Positions 7,413 through 18,183 of a stretch of 33,780 nucleotides of DNA are shown here, piece by piece (within the stretch, counting starts at the first letter, position 1; each line of letters opens with the position of its first letter). The notes beneath the pieces were generated by a model, which saw nothing but the letters and a program-made list of their open reading frames with translations, searched no databases and had not been told where the DNA came from. The DNA is taken from positions 1-33,780 of the forward strand of contig NZ_MBEU01000042.1 of NCBI RefSeq assembly GCF_001954275.1, in the 5' to 3' direction. A program made the translations under genes and the position numbers. This DNA comes from Mycobacterium sp. IS-836 (GTDB lineage: Bacteria > Actinomycetota > Actinomycetes > Mycobacteriales > Mycobacteriaceae).

Positions 7413-8629
7413 CGCCGGCCCCCGGCCGCCGACCGCGCCCTTCGGGCCTGGCGTGCGGTGTCTAGCGCCGCCTGGGCCACCTGCCGCGCCGCATCCGGAT
7501 GCCCCACCCGGGCGGCCGCCGCGGTCATCGCCGCGAGCCGCGGCGGATCGGTCAGCAACCCGATCACCCGCCGAGCGACCAGGCCCGGCGTCAGATCCGC
7601 GTCGGCGACGAGCACGCCGCCACCGGCGTCGACCACCGGCAGGGCGTTGAGCCGCTGCTCGCCGTTGCCGATCGGCAACGGCACGTAGATGGCCGGCAGG
7701 CCCACCGCCGACACTTCGGCGACCGTCATCGCGCCGGAACGACAGATCACCAGGTCCGCGGCGGAGTAGGCCAGGTCCATCCGGTCCAGATATGGCACCG
7801 CCACGTAGGGCGGATCGCCGGGCTCGGGTGTGCGCAGTTCGAGGGTGTTCTTGGGGCCGTGCGCATGCAGCACGGACACGCCCGCGGCGGCCAGCTCGGC
7901 GGCGGCGTCCGAGACCGCGCGGTTGAGCGAGACGGCGCCCTGGGAACCCCCGAAAACCAGCAGCACGCGCGCGTCGGGAGCGAAGCCGAAGTGCTGGCGT
8001 GCTTCGGCCCGCAGCGCCGCGCGGTCCAGCGCGGTGATGGCCGCGCGTACCGGGACGCCGACCACTTCGGCGCGCGGCAGCCCGGAATCCGGCACCGCCG
8101 ACAGCACCCGGTCCGCGCTGCGCACGCCGACGCGATTGGCCAGCCCGGCGCGGGCGTTGGCCTCGTGGATAACCACCGGAATCCGGTGCCTGCGGCGACG
8201 TAAATGACCGAAGGGCCCGGGGATGCCGCGCGCGGCGAGGTAGGCGGGCAGGGCTACGTAACCGCCGAACCCGATGACCACGTCGGCGTCGACGGCGTCG
8301 AGCACCGCCCGGGTCTCTCGGACGGCGCGCCACACCCGCGTCGGCAGCCGCGCCAGATCGCCCGTGGGCTTACGCGGCAGCGGGACCGGCGTGATCAGCT
8401 CGAGGTGATAGCCGCGCTCGGGCACCAGCCTGGTCTCCAGCCCGCGCGCGGTGCCCAGCGCGGTGATCCGGACCTGCGGATCCAGTGCGGACAGCGCGTC
8501 GGCGACGGCCATCGCCGGCTCGACGTGCCCCGCGGTGCCACCACCGGCCAGGACGACCGACAAAGCGGCACCGGCGGGCGAGGAATTTTTCCCCCGCCCG
8601 CCGGTCGCCTTCCTGACCGTGTTGTTCAC
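7409..8629 (-). CDS. murG: UDP-GlcNAc:lipid I N-acetylglucosaminyltransferase MurG
   Basis: MurG transfers GlcNAc to lipid I to give lipid II on the inner membrane face. The 406 residues show the first glycine-rich loop [11 protein letters not shown] (about 28-38), the second Rossmann motif [24 protein letters not shown], and the UDP-GlcNAc site with [21 protein letters not shown] and [10 protein letters not shown] basic insertion with [11 protein letters not shown] appears near residue 145 and differs from the shorter M. tuberculosis loop as I recall it. GTG at 8629 overlaps the ftsW stop as GTGA. Confidence 0.96.
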   Translation of the reverse strand: MNNTVRKATGGRGKNSSPAGAALSVVLAGGGTAGHVEPAMAVADALSALDPQVRITALGTARGLETRLVPERGYHLELITPVPLPRKPTGDLARLPTRVWRAVRETRAVLDAVDADVVIGFGGYVALPAYLAARGIPGPFGHLRRRRHRIPVVIHEANARAGLANRVGVRSADRVLSAVPDSGLPRAEVVGVPVRAAITALDRAALRAEARQHFGFAPDARVLLVFGGSQGAVSLNRAVSDAAAELAAAGVSVLHAHGPKNTLELRTPEPGDPPYVAVPYLDRMDLAYSAADLVICRSGAMTVAEVSAVGLPAIYVPLPIGNGEQRLNALPVVDAGGGVLVADADLTPGLVARRVIGLLTDPPRLAAMTAAAARVGHPDAARQVAQAALDTARQARRARSAAGGRR

Positions 8630-10344
8630 CCGTAACGCTGACCTTCCAATGCACGAGCGCGCCGTGGTTGACGCTGGCCGGCAGCCTGACTGGCGCGGCG
8701 CTGGCCAGATCCATGATGCCCTGAGCGCCGGGCCGCGCGGGCAGCCGTACGGGGGAAAGCCGGCCGCAGCGGCGGCTCGGGGTTCCGGGCAGCCTTCCGG
8801 GCCGGCCCCTGGGCGGCCTTTCGGCCCCCGGCAGCGGGTCGGGTCCGCTTGCGATCGCGGAACGCCTCGATGCGCGTGGGAACATACGGCTGGGGCAGCG
8901 GCAACCGCAGCAGCCGGTTCATCTTGTCGTCGCGGCCGGCGCGCAGCGCGGCGACCGCCTCGGGCTCATGGCGCGCCGCGTTGGCGACGATTCCTATCAT
9001 GAAAAGTGTTGCGGCCGTTGATGTTCCGCCGGCAGATATGAGCGGCAGCTGCAAACCGGTGACCGGCAGCACGCCGATCACGTAGCCGATGTTGATGAAC
9101 GCCTGGCCCAGCACCCACATCGTGGTGGTGGCGGTCAGCAGCCGCAGGAACGGGTCGGCGGAGCGGCGCGCGATCCGCATGCCGGTGTAGGCGAACAACC
9201 CGAACAGCACCAGCAGCGCGAACGCCCCGACGAAGCCGAGCTCCTCGCCGATGATCGCGAAGATGAAGTCGTTGTGCGCGTTGGGCAGGTAGTTCCACTT
9301 GGCCACACCCTGGCCCAGACCGTCGCCGAAGATGCCGCCGTGGGCCAGCGCGAATTTCGCCTGTCGCGCCTGGTAACCGGTGTCCTGCGGGTCGGTTTCC
9401 GGGTTCATCCACGAGCGCACCCGGTCCGAGCGGTAACCAGCCGACATCGCCAGGATCGCGCCCGCGACGAAGACCGCGAACAGTGACGTGACGAAGACCC
9501 GCAGCGGCAGACCGGCATACCAGAGCAGGGCCAGCAGGATGATGCCCAGCGAGACCGTCTGCCCGAGGTCGGGCTGGGCCACGATCAGCGCCAGCGCGAT
9601 GACCGCCGCGGGCACCAACGGGATCAGCATCTCGCGCAGCGAGGCCCGCTCCATTCGTCGCGCCGCCAGCAGATGCGCGCCCCAGATGGCGAAGGCGATC
9701 TTCGCCAGCTCGGACGGCTGCATGGAGAAGCCGGCGATCACGAACCACTTGCGAGAGCCGTTGGCTAGGTTGCCGATTCCCGGGACCAGCACCAGCACCA
9801 GCAAGATGATGGTGACCACGTATCCGGGGAACGCGACACGGCGGATGAACCGCACCGGCATCCGCATCGCGAAGTAGGCGCCGATGACCCCGATGACCGT
9901 CCACAGGACCTGCTTGCCGAAGATCACCCAGGCCGAGCCGTCGTCGCCGTAGGACCGCACGCCGGACGCCGACAGCACCATGATCAGGCCGAGCGTGGTC
10001 AGCAAACCGGCGATCGCGATGATCAAGTGGAACGAGGTCATCGGGCGGCCCAGCCAGGCGCCGAAGCGCTTGCGCGGGCCGCCGTCTTCGCTCCCGGAAG
10101 CCTGAGCCCGCGGCTTTGCGTCTTCCGCGTCGGCATCGGACTTGGCTTCGGACTTGGCTTCGGGCTCGGCCGGAACCTCGGAGGCCTCGTCCGGGGCGGC
10201 TGCGTCGTCGAGTTCCTCGTCGACCATGGCGTCGGGCTCGGGTGCGTCCTTCGCGGCGGCCGGCTCTTCGGCCTCGGCCCGCTCGGCCGGGGTTGCGTTC
10301 TTTCCCTTGTCCCGGCGTAAGAACCGGTTCAGCGCGTGACCCAT
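8626..10344 (-). CDS. ftsW: Septal SEDS peptidoglycan glycosyltransferase FtsW
   Basis: This 572-residue polytopic SEDS protein has about ten membrane helices between residues 100 and 475. It polymerises lipid II at the septum together with PbpB. Family signatures include [31 protein letters not shown] (with the catalytic-type Asp), [16 protein letters not shown] and [13 protein letters not shown]. The cytoplasmic N-terminus is unusual: residues 1-90 are strongly acidic, and the protein is about 48 residues longer than the recalled 524-residue M. tuberculosis protein. Part of that length is a 12-bp DNA repeat (10141-10164). The C-terminal tail (about 500-572) is very basic, fitting the reported mycobacterial FtsW-FtsZ tail contact. 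The gene starts 6 nt after the murD stop. Confidence 0.95.
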   Translation of the reverse strand: MGHALNRFLRRDKGKNATPAERAEAEEPAAAKDAPEPDAMVDEELDDAAAPDEASEVPAEPEAKSEAKSDADAEDAKPRAQASGSEDGGPRKRFGAWLGRPMTSFHLIIAIAGLLTTLGLIMVLSASGVRSYGDDGSAWVIFGKQVLWTVIGVIGAYFAMRMPVRFIRRVAFPGYVVTIILLVLVLVPGIGNLANGSRKWFVIAGFSMQPSELAKIAFAIWGAHLLAARRMERASLREMLIPLVPAAVIALALIVAQPDLGQTVSLGIILLALLWYAGLPLRVFVTSLFAVFVAGAILAMSAGYRSDRVRSWMNPETDPQDTGYQARQAKFALAHGGIFGDGLGQGVAKWNYLPNAHNDFIFAIIGEELGFVGAFALLVLFGLFAYTGMRIARRSADPFLRLLTATTTMWVLGQAFINIGYVIGVLPVTGLQLPLISAGGTSTAATLFMIGIVANAARHEPEAVAALRAGRDDKMNRLLRLPLPQPYVPTRIEAFRDRKRTRPAAGGRKAAQGPARKAARNPEPPLRPAFPRTAARAARRSGHHGSGQRRASQAAGQRQPRRARALEGQRYG

Positions 10345-10350
10345 ACCCGC

Positions 10351-11820
10351 CTACCGGAGCGCCGCGCGCACGGCGGCCGCGAACGCGTCGCCACGGTCGG
10401 CGTAGCCGGTGAACTGGTCAAACGATGCGCCGGCCGGCGCCAGCAGCACCGTGTCGCCGGCCTTTGCCATGTCACGGGCCGCGTCCACGGCCGCGGTCAT
10501 GACGCGAATGCCGAGGTCGTCGCTCGAAAGTTTCACTTCTGTCACATGGGTATCAGAGACCACAGCAGTCGCATGCATATCAGCATCCTCGCCTGTCACA
10601 ACGTGGACGACGGGGACATCCGGCGCGTGTCGCGATAACGCCTCTGCAACCTCTCCGCGATCTCGGCCGATGAGCACCGCTCCGACCAGCCGAGATGCGA
10701 TCCTGGCGACCTCGGCGTCGATCGATGCGCCCTTCAGCAAACCACCCGCCACCCAGACCACCCGCGGGTAGGCCAACACCGACGCCTCGGCGGCGTGCGG
10801 GTTGGTGGCCTTCGAGTCGTCGACATAGGTGATCCCGTCGGCGACGGCCACCACCTCCGCCCGATGCCGGCCCACCCGGAACGAGGCGATCGCGGCCGCG
10901 ATCGCCTCGGCGGGCACACCGACGCTGCGGGCCAGCGCCGCGGCGGCCAGGGCGTCGAGAACCCCGACGGGGCCCGGCACCGGTATCGACTCGGCCGGCA
11001 ACAGCGTCAGATCGTCGGCGAAGGCGCGGTCGACCAGCTGGCCACCGCGCACGCCGAGTTCGCCGGCGGCCGGCTCACCGAGCCGAAAGCCGACCCGCAC
11101 CGCCGCCGCCGCGGTGTCCAGCAGAGCGGCGGCCCGGGCGTCGTCCAGGCCGACGACCGCGACCCGGCCGTTCAGCACGCGGGCCTTGGCCGCGGCGTAG
11201 TCGGCCAAAGTGCCATGCCAGTCCAGGTGGTCTTCGGCGATGTTGAGCACCACGCCCGCCTCGGGCCGCAACGACGGCGCCCAGTGCAGCTGGAAACTGG
11301 ACAGCTCGACGGCCAGCAGCTCGGCGGGTTCGGCCGAATCCTCTTCGAGGAGATCCAGCACCGGGGTGCCGATGTTGCCGCACAGCAGGCTGCGCCGGCC
11401 CGCCGCCATCAACATGGCCTGCAGCATCGACGTCGTCGTGGTTTTGCCGTTCGTGCCGGTGACGACCAGCCAGCGGCGCGGCGGCCCGTAGTAGCCCGCC
11501 GCCTCCAGCCGCCAGGCCAGCTCCACGTCACCCCAGACTGGCACCTGGGCCGTCGCGGCGGCGGCCAGCAGCGGCGTCGTCGGCGCGAAGCCGGGGCTGG
11601 TGACGACCAAGGCGAAGTCTGAGATCCGTTGCGTGGCAGTCGATGTGGCCATGGTGACCACCCCGCTCTCGGCGTAGCCGCGCAGCGTGGCGGGATCGTC
11701 GTCACACAGCGTCGCGGCCGCACCAAACCGCTTCAGGGCCGCCAGAGCCGCCCTGCCCGTGACGCCGCCGCCGGCGACCAGCACCGGCGCGCCCGGCGCC
11801 AGCGGCTCGAGCCCGGACAT
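10351..11820 (-). CDS. murD: UDP-N-acetylmuramoylalanine--D-glutamate ligase
   Basis: MurD adds D-Glu to UDP-MurNAc-L-Ala. The 489 residues carry an N-terminal Rossmann segment [14 protein letters not shown] (13-26), the P-loop [13 protein letters not shown] (119-131), [22 protein letters not shown], and the C-terminal [20 protein letters not shown] chose ATG at 11820, 1 nt after the mraY stop, because [15 protein letters not shown] matches the family start; an upstream in-frame start at 11850 would overlap mraY. A stretch near 10500-10620, encoding [20 protein letters not shown], is poorer in GC and differs from what I recall of M. tuberculosis MurD. Confidence 0.95.
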   Translation of the reverse strand: MSGLEPLAPGAPVLVAGGGVTGRAALAALKRFGAAATLCDDDPATLRGYAESGVVTMATSTATQRISDFALVVTSPGFAPTTPLLAAAATAQVPVWGDVELAWRLEAAGYYGPPRRWLVVTGTNGKTTTTSMLQAMLMAAGRRSLLCGNIGTPVLDLLEEDSAEPAELLAVELSSFQLHWAPSLRPEAGVVLNIAEDHLDWHGTLADYAAAKARVLNGRVAVVGLDDARAAALLDTAAAAVRVGFRLGEPAAGELGVRGGQLVDRAFADDLTLLPAESIPVPGPVGVLDALAAAALARSVGVPAEAIAAAIASFRVGRHRAEVVAVADGITYVDDSKATNPHAAEASVLAYPRVVWVAGGLLKGASIDAEVARIASRLVGAVLIGRDRGEVAEALSRHAPDVPVVHVVTGEDADMHATAVVSDTHVTEVKLSSDDLGIRVMTAAVDAARDMAKAGDTVLLAPAGASFDQFTGYADRGDAFAAAVRAALR

Positions 11821-11821
11821 G

Positions 11822-12901
11822 TCAGGCACCGATCGCGGCCAGCCACTCACCGTAGAAAAGGGCCACGCCCAGACCGCAGGTGATCGCGGTGAGCAGCCAG
11901 AAGCGGATGATCACCGTGGTTTCGGCCCAGCCGACCAACTCGAAATGATGATGGAAGGGCGCCATTCGGAACACCCGGCGCCCGGTGGTGCGAAAAGCCA
12001 GGATTTGCAGGACAACCGAGGTGACCTCGGCGACGAACAGGGAACCCAGCACGACGGCGAGGATCTCGGTGCGGCTGGTGACCGACAACCCCGCGATGAT
12101 GCCACCGAGCGCCAGCGACCCGGTGTCCCCCATGAAGATCTTGGCCGGCGCGGCATTCCACCACAGAAAGCCGATGCACGCGCCCGCGGTCGCGGCCGCG
12201 ATGATCGCCAGATCCAGCGGATCGCGCACGTTGTAGCAGCCCAGCCCCGGCGCGGTGACGCATGCGTTGCGGTACTGCCAGAAGGTGATCAGAACGTAGG
12301 CCCCGGTGACCATCGCCATGGTTCCGGCGGCCAGCCCGTCCAGGCCATCGGTGAAATTAACCGCGTTGGACCAGGCGCTGACGACGACCACGCAGAACAG
12401 CACGAAAAGCCCGGGAGCCAGTGTGACGGTGGCGATTTCGCGGACGTAGGACAAATCCGCGCTCGCCGGTGTCAAGCCGTCGGCATTGCGGAACTGCAAC
12501 ACCAGAACGCCGAACAACACCGCGGCGGTGATCTGCCCGACCGTCTTGGCCGTCTTGTTCAGCCCGAGGTTGCGCGACCGGCGGATCTTGATCAGGTCAT
12601 CGACCAATCCGACGCCTCCGAGCGCGGTGGCCAGGCCCAGCACCAGCAGGCCGGATGCGGAGATCCCCGCACCGTCGAAGGCCAGCCCGACGAGGTGTGC
12701 GCCCAGATAGCCGGCCCAGAGGCCGGCCACGATCGCCACCCCGCCCATCGACGGCGTGCCGCGTTTGGTGTGGTGGCTGGGCGGCCCGTCCTCGCGGGTG
12801 TGGTGGCCGAAGCCCTGCTTGGTGAACAGCCGGATCAGCGCTGGAGTCAACAGGATTGAGACGGCCACCGCGACGGCGACGGCGATGAGGATCTGTCTCA
12901 T
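11822..12901 (-). CDS. mraY: Phospho-MurNAc-pentapeptide translocase MraY
   Basis: MraY (MurX) transfers phospho-MurNAc-pentapeptide to decaprenyl phosphate, making lipid I in the inner membrane. The 359 residues, the usual mycobacterial length, form about ten membrane helices. Conserved cytoplasmic-loop motifs are [20 protein letters not shown] (32-51), the Asp pair GLVDDLIK (D101-D102), NFTDGLDGL (182-190), [14 protein letters not shown] and APFHHHFE. The start ATG overlaps the murF stop as ATGA, and murD begins 1 nt after its stop, so the three are likely co-translated. Confidence 0.97.
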   Translation of the reverse strand: MRQILIAVAVAVAVSILLTPALIRLFTKQGFGHHTREDGPPSHHTKRGTPSMGGVAIVAGLWAGYLGAHLVGLAFDGAGISASGLLVLGLATALGGVGLVDDLIKIRRSRNLGLNKTAKTVGQITAAVLFGVLVLQFRNADGLTPASADLSYVREIATVTLAPGLFVLFCVVVVSAWSNAVNFTDGLDGLAAGTMAMVTGAYVLITFWQYRNACVTAPGLGCYNVRDPLDLAIIAAATAGACIGFLWWNAAPAKIFMGDTGSLALGGIIAGLSVTSRTEILAVVLGSLFVAEVTSVVLQILAFRTTGRRVFRMAPFHHHFELVGWAETTVIIRFWLLTAITCGLGVALFYGEWLAAIGA

Positions 12902-14460
12902 GGGCGAGCCCCGCCGGCCGTGTCTTCAGCGGCGAGCGCGTCGGCGAGGCCACCGAGTCCGGCCGCGTTCGAGGCCTTGACCAGCACCACGTCGCCGGGT
13001 TGCAGTTCGGCCCGTAGCAACGCGAGGGCGGCGTCGCCGTCGGCGACGTTCACGGCCCCTCTATCGGCCCCCGGACCGGTCTCCGAGCCCCACGAGCCCT
13101 CCATGACCGCTCCGTGGTGCATGGCGCTCATCGACCTCCCCATTCCCACCACAACGAGTCGAGACACATCTAAGCGCACCGCCAGCCGGCCGATGCGATC
13201 GTGCTCGGTTATCGCGTCGTCGCCGAGCTCGGCCATTTCGCCCAGGACGGCCCAGCTGCGCCGGGGCCGCGCCCGGTGTTCTTCGCCGCCGTGGGCGATC
13301 CAGGCCAGCGCCTGCAGCCCGGCTCGCATCGAGTCGGGGTTGGCGTTGTAGGCGTCGTCGATCACCGTCACCCCGTCGGGGCGGGTGGTCACCTGCATCC
13401 GGTGGCTCGACACCGGCCCGGCTTCGGCAAGCGCGGCGGCCACCTGTTCCACACTGGCGCCGCATTGCAGCGCGACGGCGGCGGCGCACAGCGCGTTGGT
13501 GACTTGGTGATCGCCGTACACGCCGAGTTGCACCTCGGCCTCGACGGCGCCTTGCGGGTTCATCGCGTGCAGGGTAAAACGCGGCCTGGCCAATTCGTCC
13601 AGCGACACGTTTTCCGCCCAGACGTCGCTGGGCCCGGATTCGGTCTGGCTGACTCGGCTCACCCGGACCACCCAGGCCGCTGTGACATGAGCCATCGCGG
13701 CCACCGTCGGGTCGTCGACGTTGAGGATGACCACGCCAGATTCCGGAATAGCTTGTGGCAGTTCGGCTTTGGTGCGGGCAATGGCCTCGTGCGAGCCGAA
13801 CTCACCCAGGTGGGCGGTGCCGACGTTGAGGACCACCCCGATCGCGGGCGGGGCGATGCGCGCCAGCTCGGCGATGTTGCCGGGATGACGCGCCGACATC
13901 TCCAGGATCAAGAAGTCGGTGCCCCGCGTCGCGCGCAACACCGTCCAGGGATGGCCCAGTTCGTTGTTGAACGATCCGGGCGGGGCCACCACCTCGCCCA
14001 GCGGCCGCAGCACGGCTGCCACCAAGTCTTTCGTGGAGGTCTTTCCCGACGAGCCGGTGATGCCGATGATGGTCAGCCCGCCGGCGACCAGCTCCGCGGC
14101 CACCGCCGTGGCCAGCTTGGCCAAAGCGGCCAGGACCGCGGCGCCCGACCCGTCGGCGTCATGTTCGAGCACGCCGGCGCGCGAGTCCGCGGGGCCCGCC
14201 GGGGGCACCACGATGGCGGGGACCCCGACCGGCCGGGCGGCCAGCACGGCGACCGCGCCGGCGGCGACCGCCGAGCCGGCATGGTCGTGCCCATCCGATC
14301 GGGCGCCGGGCAGAGCCAAGAACAGCCCGCCGGGACCGATTGCACGCGAGTCGAATTCGACGCTCCCGGTGACGCGGAGTTGCGCGGCGGTCTCCGGTGA
14401 GATGTCCGCCAGCGTGCCGCCGACGATCTCGGCGATCTGGGCGACCGTCAGGTCGATCAT
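12898..14460 (-). CDS. murF: UDP-MurNAc-tripeptide--D-Ala-D-Ala ligase
   Basis: MurF joins D-Ala-D-Ala to the tripeptide precursor, the last cytoplasmic step before MraY. The 520-residue protein has an N-terminal UDP-binding domain with [18 protein letters not shown] (35-52), the P-loop [13 protein letters not shown] (133-145, Lys140), [26 protein letters not shown], and [18 protein letters not shown] in the C-terminal domain. ATG at 14460 overlaps the murE stop as ATGA. The length and motifs are normal for mycobacteria. Confidence 0.96.
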   Translation of the reverse strand: MIDLTVAQIAEIVGGTLADISPETAAQLRVTGSVEFDSRAIGPGGLFLALPGARSDGHDHAGSAVAAGAVAVLAARPVGVPAIVVPPAGPADSRAGVLEHDADGSGAAVLAALAKLATAVAAELVAGGLTIIGITGSSGKTSTKDLVAAVLRPLGEVVAPPGSFNNELGHPWTVLRATRGTDFLILEMSARHPGNIAELARIAPPAIGVVLNVGTAHLGEFGSHEAIARTKAELPQAIPESGVVILNVDDPTVAAMAHVTAAWVVRVSRVSQTESGPSDVWAENVSLDELARPRFTLHAMNPQGAVEAEVQLGVYGDHQVTNALCAAAVALQCGASVEQVAAALAEAGPVSSHRMQVTTRPDGVTVIDDAYNANPDSMRAGLQALAWIAHGGEEHRARPRRSWAVLGEMAELGDDAITEHDRIGRLAVRLDVSRLVVVGMGRSMSAMHHGAVMEGSWGSETGPGADRGAVNVADGDAALALLRAELQPGDVVLVKASNAAGLGGLADALAAEDTAGGARP

Positions 14461-15995
14461 CGCGCGGCCCCGCGGGCCCGTATCGCGTCGGCGAGCTCCA
14501 CCCGGTCGTCGAAGGGGCGGGTCTGGCCCGCGCTGCGCTGCCCGGTCTCGTGGCCCTTGCCGGCGATCACGATGACGTCGCCCGGGCCGGCCCAGGCGAC
14601 GGCGTGGTCGATGGCCGCGCGGCGGTCGCCGATCTCGACGACCTGGGCCTTGCCCGCGGCCGCTCCCGCGAGGATCTCGCGCCGGATTGCCGCGGGGTCC
14701 TCGTCACGCGGGTTGTCGTCGGTGACGACGACCAAATCGGCTAGCTCGGAGGCGATTTCGCCCATCGGCCGCCGTTTGCCCGGGTCGCGGTCGCCGCCGG
14801 CACCGAACACCACCGCCAGCCGTCGACCCGGCCGCCGCAGCGTGGTCAGCACGGCACGCAACGCGCCCGGCTTGTGCGCGTAGTCGACCAGCGCGAGAAA
14901 ATCCTGCCCACAGTCGATCTCTTCCAGCCGCCCCGGGACCCGGGTTTCGAGCAGTCCCTGCGACGCCCGTTCGACGGAGACCCCGACAGCATCGAGAATG
15001 GCCAGCGCGACAAGGCAATTGGCGACGTTGTAGCGCCCGGGCAGCCGGATGCCGACCCGGTGCCGGACGCCGGCGGGGTCGACGGCGGTGAACTCCTGTC
15101 CCCCGGCTCCCATCGGCGCGACGTCGACGGCTCGCCAATCGGCGGTTTGGTCTTCGATGCTGACGGTGATCGCGGCCCCCGCCCGGGCGGCCATCGCGCG
15201 CCCGGCGTCGTCGTCGATGCACACCACCGCGGTCCGGGCGCGCAGCGCGGAGCTGGGGTCGAACAGCAACGCCTTGGCCTCGAAGTAGTCGGCCATGGTG
15301 GGGTGAAAGTCGAGGTGGTCACGGGACAGGTTGGTGAAACCGCCCACCGCGAACCCGGTGCCGTCCACCCGGCCCAGCGTCAGCGCGTGGCTGGATACCT
15401 CCATGACCACGGTGTCGACCCCGCGCTCGGCCATGGCGGCCAGCATCGCCTGCAGCGCGGGCGCCTCCGGCGTCGTCAGCGTGCTTGGGACGTCGACGCC
15501 GTCAATGCGGATGCCGACGGTGCCGATGAGCCCCGGGGTGCGCCCGCCCGACCGCAGACCGGACTCGACGAGATAAGTGGTGGTGGTCTTGCCCGACGTT
15601 CCGGTGATGCCGACGATGGTCATCTTCTCGGACGGGTTTCCGTACACCGTGGCGGCAATGCCACCGAGCACGCTGCGCGGCGCGGGGTGGACCAGGGTGG
15701 GCACGCTGCTGCCCTTGTTAGGGCCCATGTCGGTGAGCCCGGCGGCGTCGGTGAGCACCGCGACGGCGCCGCGCTCGATCGCCTCACCGGCAAACCGCGC
15801 GCCGTGGGTGGACGAGCCAGGCAGGGCGGCGAACAGGTCACCGGACTGAACATCCTGAGCACGCAGCGTCACGCCGGTGATCGCCACGTCCGGCACGGTC
15901 GCGGCCTGGCCCGCGAGAACGGCGCCCACCTGGGCGGCCAGTGCGGGCAGCCGCACGCCCGCGGTGTCGCGGGGACGCAACCCAGTGGCCACCAC
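14457..15995 (-). CDS. murE: UDP-MurNAc-L-Ala-D-Glu--meso-diaminopimelate ligase
   Basis: MurE adds the third stem residue. The DDNPRDEDP motif contains the DNPR signature of meso-diaminopimelate-specific enzymes, as expected for mycobacteria. Other motifs are [20 protein letters not shown], the P-loop [19 protein letters not shown] and the terminal [10 protein letters not shown]. An upstream in-frame GTG at 16004 is possible (515 residues), but it overlaps the AGGGAGG ribosome-binding site itself. GTG at 15995 sits 8 nt after that site, so I prefer it (512 residues). No start exists further upstream because of an in-frame TGA at 16037-16035. A TAGGGT box at 16051-16046 could drive an internal transcript. 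Confidence 0.94.
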   Translation of the reverse strand: MVATGLRPRDTAGVRLPALAAQVGAVLAGQAATVPDVAITGVTLRAQDVQSGDLFAALPGSSTHGARFAGEAIERGAVAVLTDAAGLTDMGPNKGSSVPTLVHPAPRSVLGGIAATVYGNPSEKMTIVGITGTSGKTTTTYLVESGLRSGGRTPGLIGTVGIRIDGVDVPSTLTTPEAPALQAMLAAMAERGVDTVVMEVSSHALTLGRVDGTGFAVGGFTNLSRDHLDFHPTMADYFEAKALLFDPSSALRARTAVVCIDDDAGRAMAARAGAAITVSIEDQTADWRAVDVAPMGAGGQEFTAVDPAGVRHRVGIRLPGRYNVANCLVALAILDAVGVSVERASQGLLETRVPGRLEEIDCGQDFLALVDYAHKPGALRAVLTTLRRPGRRLAVVFGAGGDRDPGKRRPMGEIASELADLVVVTDDNPRDEDPAAIRREILAGAAAGKAQVVEIGDRRAAIDHAVAWAGPGDVIVIAGKGHETGQRSAGQTRPFDDRVELADAIRARGAAR

Positions 15996-16131
15996 CTGTG
16001 TCACCTCCCTGAAGACGCCGCGTGATCCCCATGATCAGCCATGACACCCTACCTAGGCGCAGCCGGGCCGTGAGGTGTCGTCGCGTTCGAGTGGGTGTGG
16101 CAGTGGGTGTTGGAGCGGGGGTGGTCGGCCG

Positions 16132-18183
16132 CTACATGGCCTGCAGCGTCAGCGGGGGGCCCGGGTCGGGTGACAGCGGGACGTTCTCCCGCTGCATCAG
16201 CCAGCCGGCGATGTTGTGGAACAGCGGGGCCGCCGAGTGTCCCGGCGTGCCGTCGGCGTTGCGCTGCGGGTTGTCCATCATGATGCCGATGACGTAACGG
16301 GGATTGTCGGCGGGCGCCATCCCCGCGAAGGTGATCCAGTAGACGTCGTCGAAGTAGCAACCGCAGCCGGGGTTGATCTGCTGGGCGGTGCCCGTCTTGC
16401 CGGCAATCTGATAGCCGGGTACACCGGCCGCCGGCGCGGTGCCCTGCTGGTACCCCATCGGGTCGCGCTGCACTACGGCGCGCAGCATGCCCCGCACGGT
16501 CTGCGCCGTCTGCTGCGACACCACCCGAATCCCCTCCGGGCGGGATTCTTCGGTGCGAGTGCCGTCGGGCGCGATAGTGGCCTTGATGATCCGCGGCGGT
16601 ACCCGCACCCCGTCGTTGGCGATGGTCTGGTACATGTCTGTCATCTGCAGCAGGGTCATCGAAAGCCCTTGGCCGATAGGCAGGTTCGAGAAGGTGCTGC
16701 CCGACCACTGGTCGATGGGCGGCACCACCCCGGCACTCTCACCGGGCAGCCCGACGCCGGTGCGCTGACCCAGCCCGAACTTGCGGAGCATGTCGTAGAA
16801 GCGTTCCGGGCCAACACGCTGCGCCAGCATCAGGGTACCGATGTTCGACGACTTTCCGAATATGCCGGTGGTGGTGTAGGGCATCACGCCGTGTTCCCAG
16901 GCGTCATGCACCGTGACCCCGCCCATCTGGATCGAGTTGGGTACCTGCAGCACCTCGTCGGGGTTGGACAGGCCGTATTCGATCACCGAGGACGCGGTGA
17001 TCACCTTGTTCACCGAGCCCGGCTCGAACGGCGAGGACACCACCAGGTTGCCCAGCTGCTTGTCACCCTGACGCCCGATGTCCTGCGACGGGTCGAAGGT
17101 GTTGTCGTTGGCCATGGCCAGCACGTCGCCGTTCTTGGCGTCCAGCACGACGGCCGAAACGTTGTGCGCCCCAGACGCATCCTTCGCCAGCTGGACCTGC
17201 TGCTGAACGTAGAACTGGATGTCGTCGTCGATGGTGAGCTGGACGGTCGAACCGTTGACCGCCCGGTGCCGGTTGCGGTAGCTGCCGGGGATGACCACGC
17301 CGTCCGAGCCCCGGTCGTAGGTGACCGAGCCGTCGGTTCCCGACAACACGGCGTCCAGCGAATCCTCCAGCCCGAGCAGGCCGTGCCCGTCCCAGTCGAT
17401 GCCGCCGACGATGTTGGCCGCCAGCGATCCGCCCGGGTACTGGCGCAGATCCTGTCGCTCCGAACCGACTTCGGGATACTTGTCGGAGATCGCGCCGGCG
17501 ACGGCGGGGTCGACGGCGCGAGCCAGATAGACGAAGTTGTCGTTGCCTTGCAACTTCTTCAGGACGGTCTGATAGTCCGGCTTGTTGTTCAGCCGGGCCG
17601 CGACCTCCTTGGCGATGTCCCGCATCCGCTGCTGCGGATCGGGGGCGGCCGAGTTCTTGTTCTTGGCCTCTTCCAATTGCTTGCGAATCCGCTTCGGCTG
17701 GAACGTCAACGCCCGCGACTCGATCGTGAACGCCAGGCGTTCGTTGTTGCGGTCGACGATGCTGCCGCGGACGGCCTTTTCGACGTCGGTGACCTTGAGC
17801 TGGCCGGCCGCCTGCGCCCGCAGCGTCGGGGCGTTCGTCACCTGCAGGACGAACAGCTGCACCACTGCCACCAGCATCAGCGCCAAGATGGCCGCATTGC
17901 CGGCTCGATGCCGGAAAACGAACGACGCGCCGCGCGTGCCGGCGTCCACCAGCTGACGGGTCCGTCGCTCCCGTGCGGAGCGACCCGGCGCATCGGACCG
18001 TCCGGCCGCGCGGGACTTGTTGGCCTCCTTGGCTTTCGGGGCTTTCTGGGCTTTCTGAGTTTTCTGAGCTTTCTCCGGCTTGCGGGATCGCCTCGTTTTC
18101 CCAATCTCCTTGGCTCCCCGCGCACTACCGGGACCGCGGGTCGTCGGCGACCGGCGGGCGCGCCGGGACTCGCCGCGGGTCAC
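16132..18183 (-). CDS. pbpB: Septal class B penicillin-binding protein PbpB (FtsI)
   Basis: This 683-residue transpeptidase cross-links septal peptidoglycan with FtsW. It has a Lys/Arg/Ala/Gln-rich cytoplasmic N-terminus (1-93), one membrane anchor (about 96-115), a dimerisation domain with RGSIVDRNNERLA (139-151), and the penicillin-binding domain. The active-site motifs are S390-V-N-K393, S445-S-N447 and K596-T-G598. The N-terminus contains a run of KAQ/KTQ/KAP triplets encoded by 9-bp repeats. GTG at 18183 overlaps the stop of the FtsL-like gene as GTGA. A 136-nt gap with a possible promoter separates the gene from the murE start. Confidence 0.96.
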   Translation of the reverse strand: MTRGESRRARRSPTTRGPGSARGAKEIGKTRRSRKPEKAQKTQKAQKAPKAKEANKSRAAGRSDAPGRSARERRTRQLVDAGTRGASFVFRHRAGNAAILALMLVAVVQLFVLQVTNAPTLRAQAAGQLKVTDVEKAVRGSIVDRNNERLAFTIESRALTFQPKRIRKQLEEAKNKNSAAPDPQQRMRDIAKEVAARLNNKPDYQTVLKKLQGNDNFVYLARAVDPAVAGAISDKYPEVGSERQDLRQYPGGSLAANIVGGIDWDGHGLLGLEDSLDAVLSGTDGSVTYDRGSDGVVIPGSYRNRHRAVNGSTVQLTIDDDIQFYVQQQVQLAKDASGAHNVSAVVLDAKNGDVLAMANDNTFDPSQDIGRQGDKQLGNLVVSSPFEPGSVNKVITASSVIEYGLSNPDEVLQVPNSIQMGGVTVHDAWEHGVMPYTTTGIFGKSSNIGTLMLAQRVGPERFYDMLRKFGLGQRTGVGLPGESAGVVPPIDQWSGSTFSNLPIGQGLSMTLLQMTDMYQTIANDGVRVPPRIIKATIAPDGTRTEESRPEGIRVVSQQTAQTVRGMLRAVVQRDPMGYQQGTAPAAGVPGYQIAGKTGTAQQINPGCGCYFDDVYWITFAGMAPADNPRYVIGIMMDNPQRNADGTPGHSAAPLFHNIAGWLMQRENVPLSPDPGPPLTLQAM
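18010..18080. repeat. Degenerate 9-bp repeat block inside pbpB
   Basis: The plus strand contains successive imperfect units such as GGGCTTTCT and GAGCTTTCT. They encode the PbpB residues KPEKAQKTQKAQKAPKAK (about 35-52). The units keep frame, so copy-number change would lengthen or shorten the basic cytoplasmic tail without disrupting the enzyme. Confidence 0.6.

Noticed and set aside
7413..8333. N-terminal extension of murC into murG
   Set aside because: This part reads Arg-rich sequence in another frame of murG; GTG 7412 with the GTGA overlap is the credible start.
11687..14400. Long plus-strand frames over mraY, murF and murD
   Set aside because: Shadows of well-identified genes; Gly/Arg/Gln-rich with no motifs.
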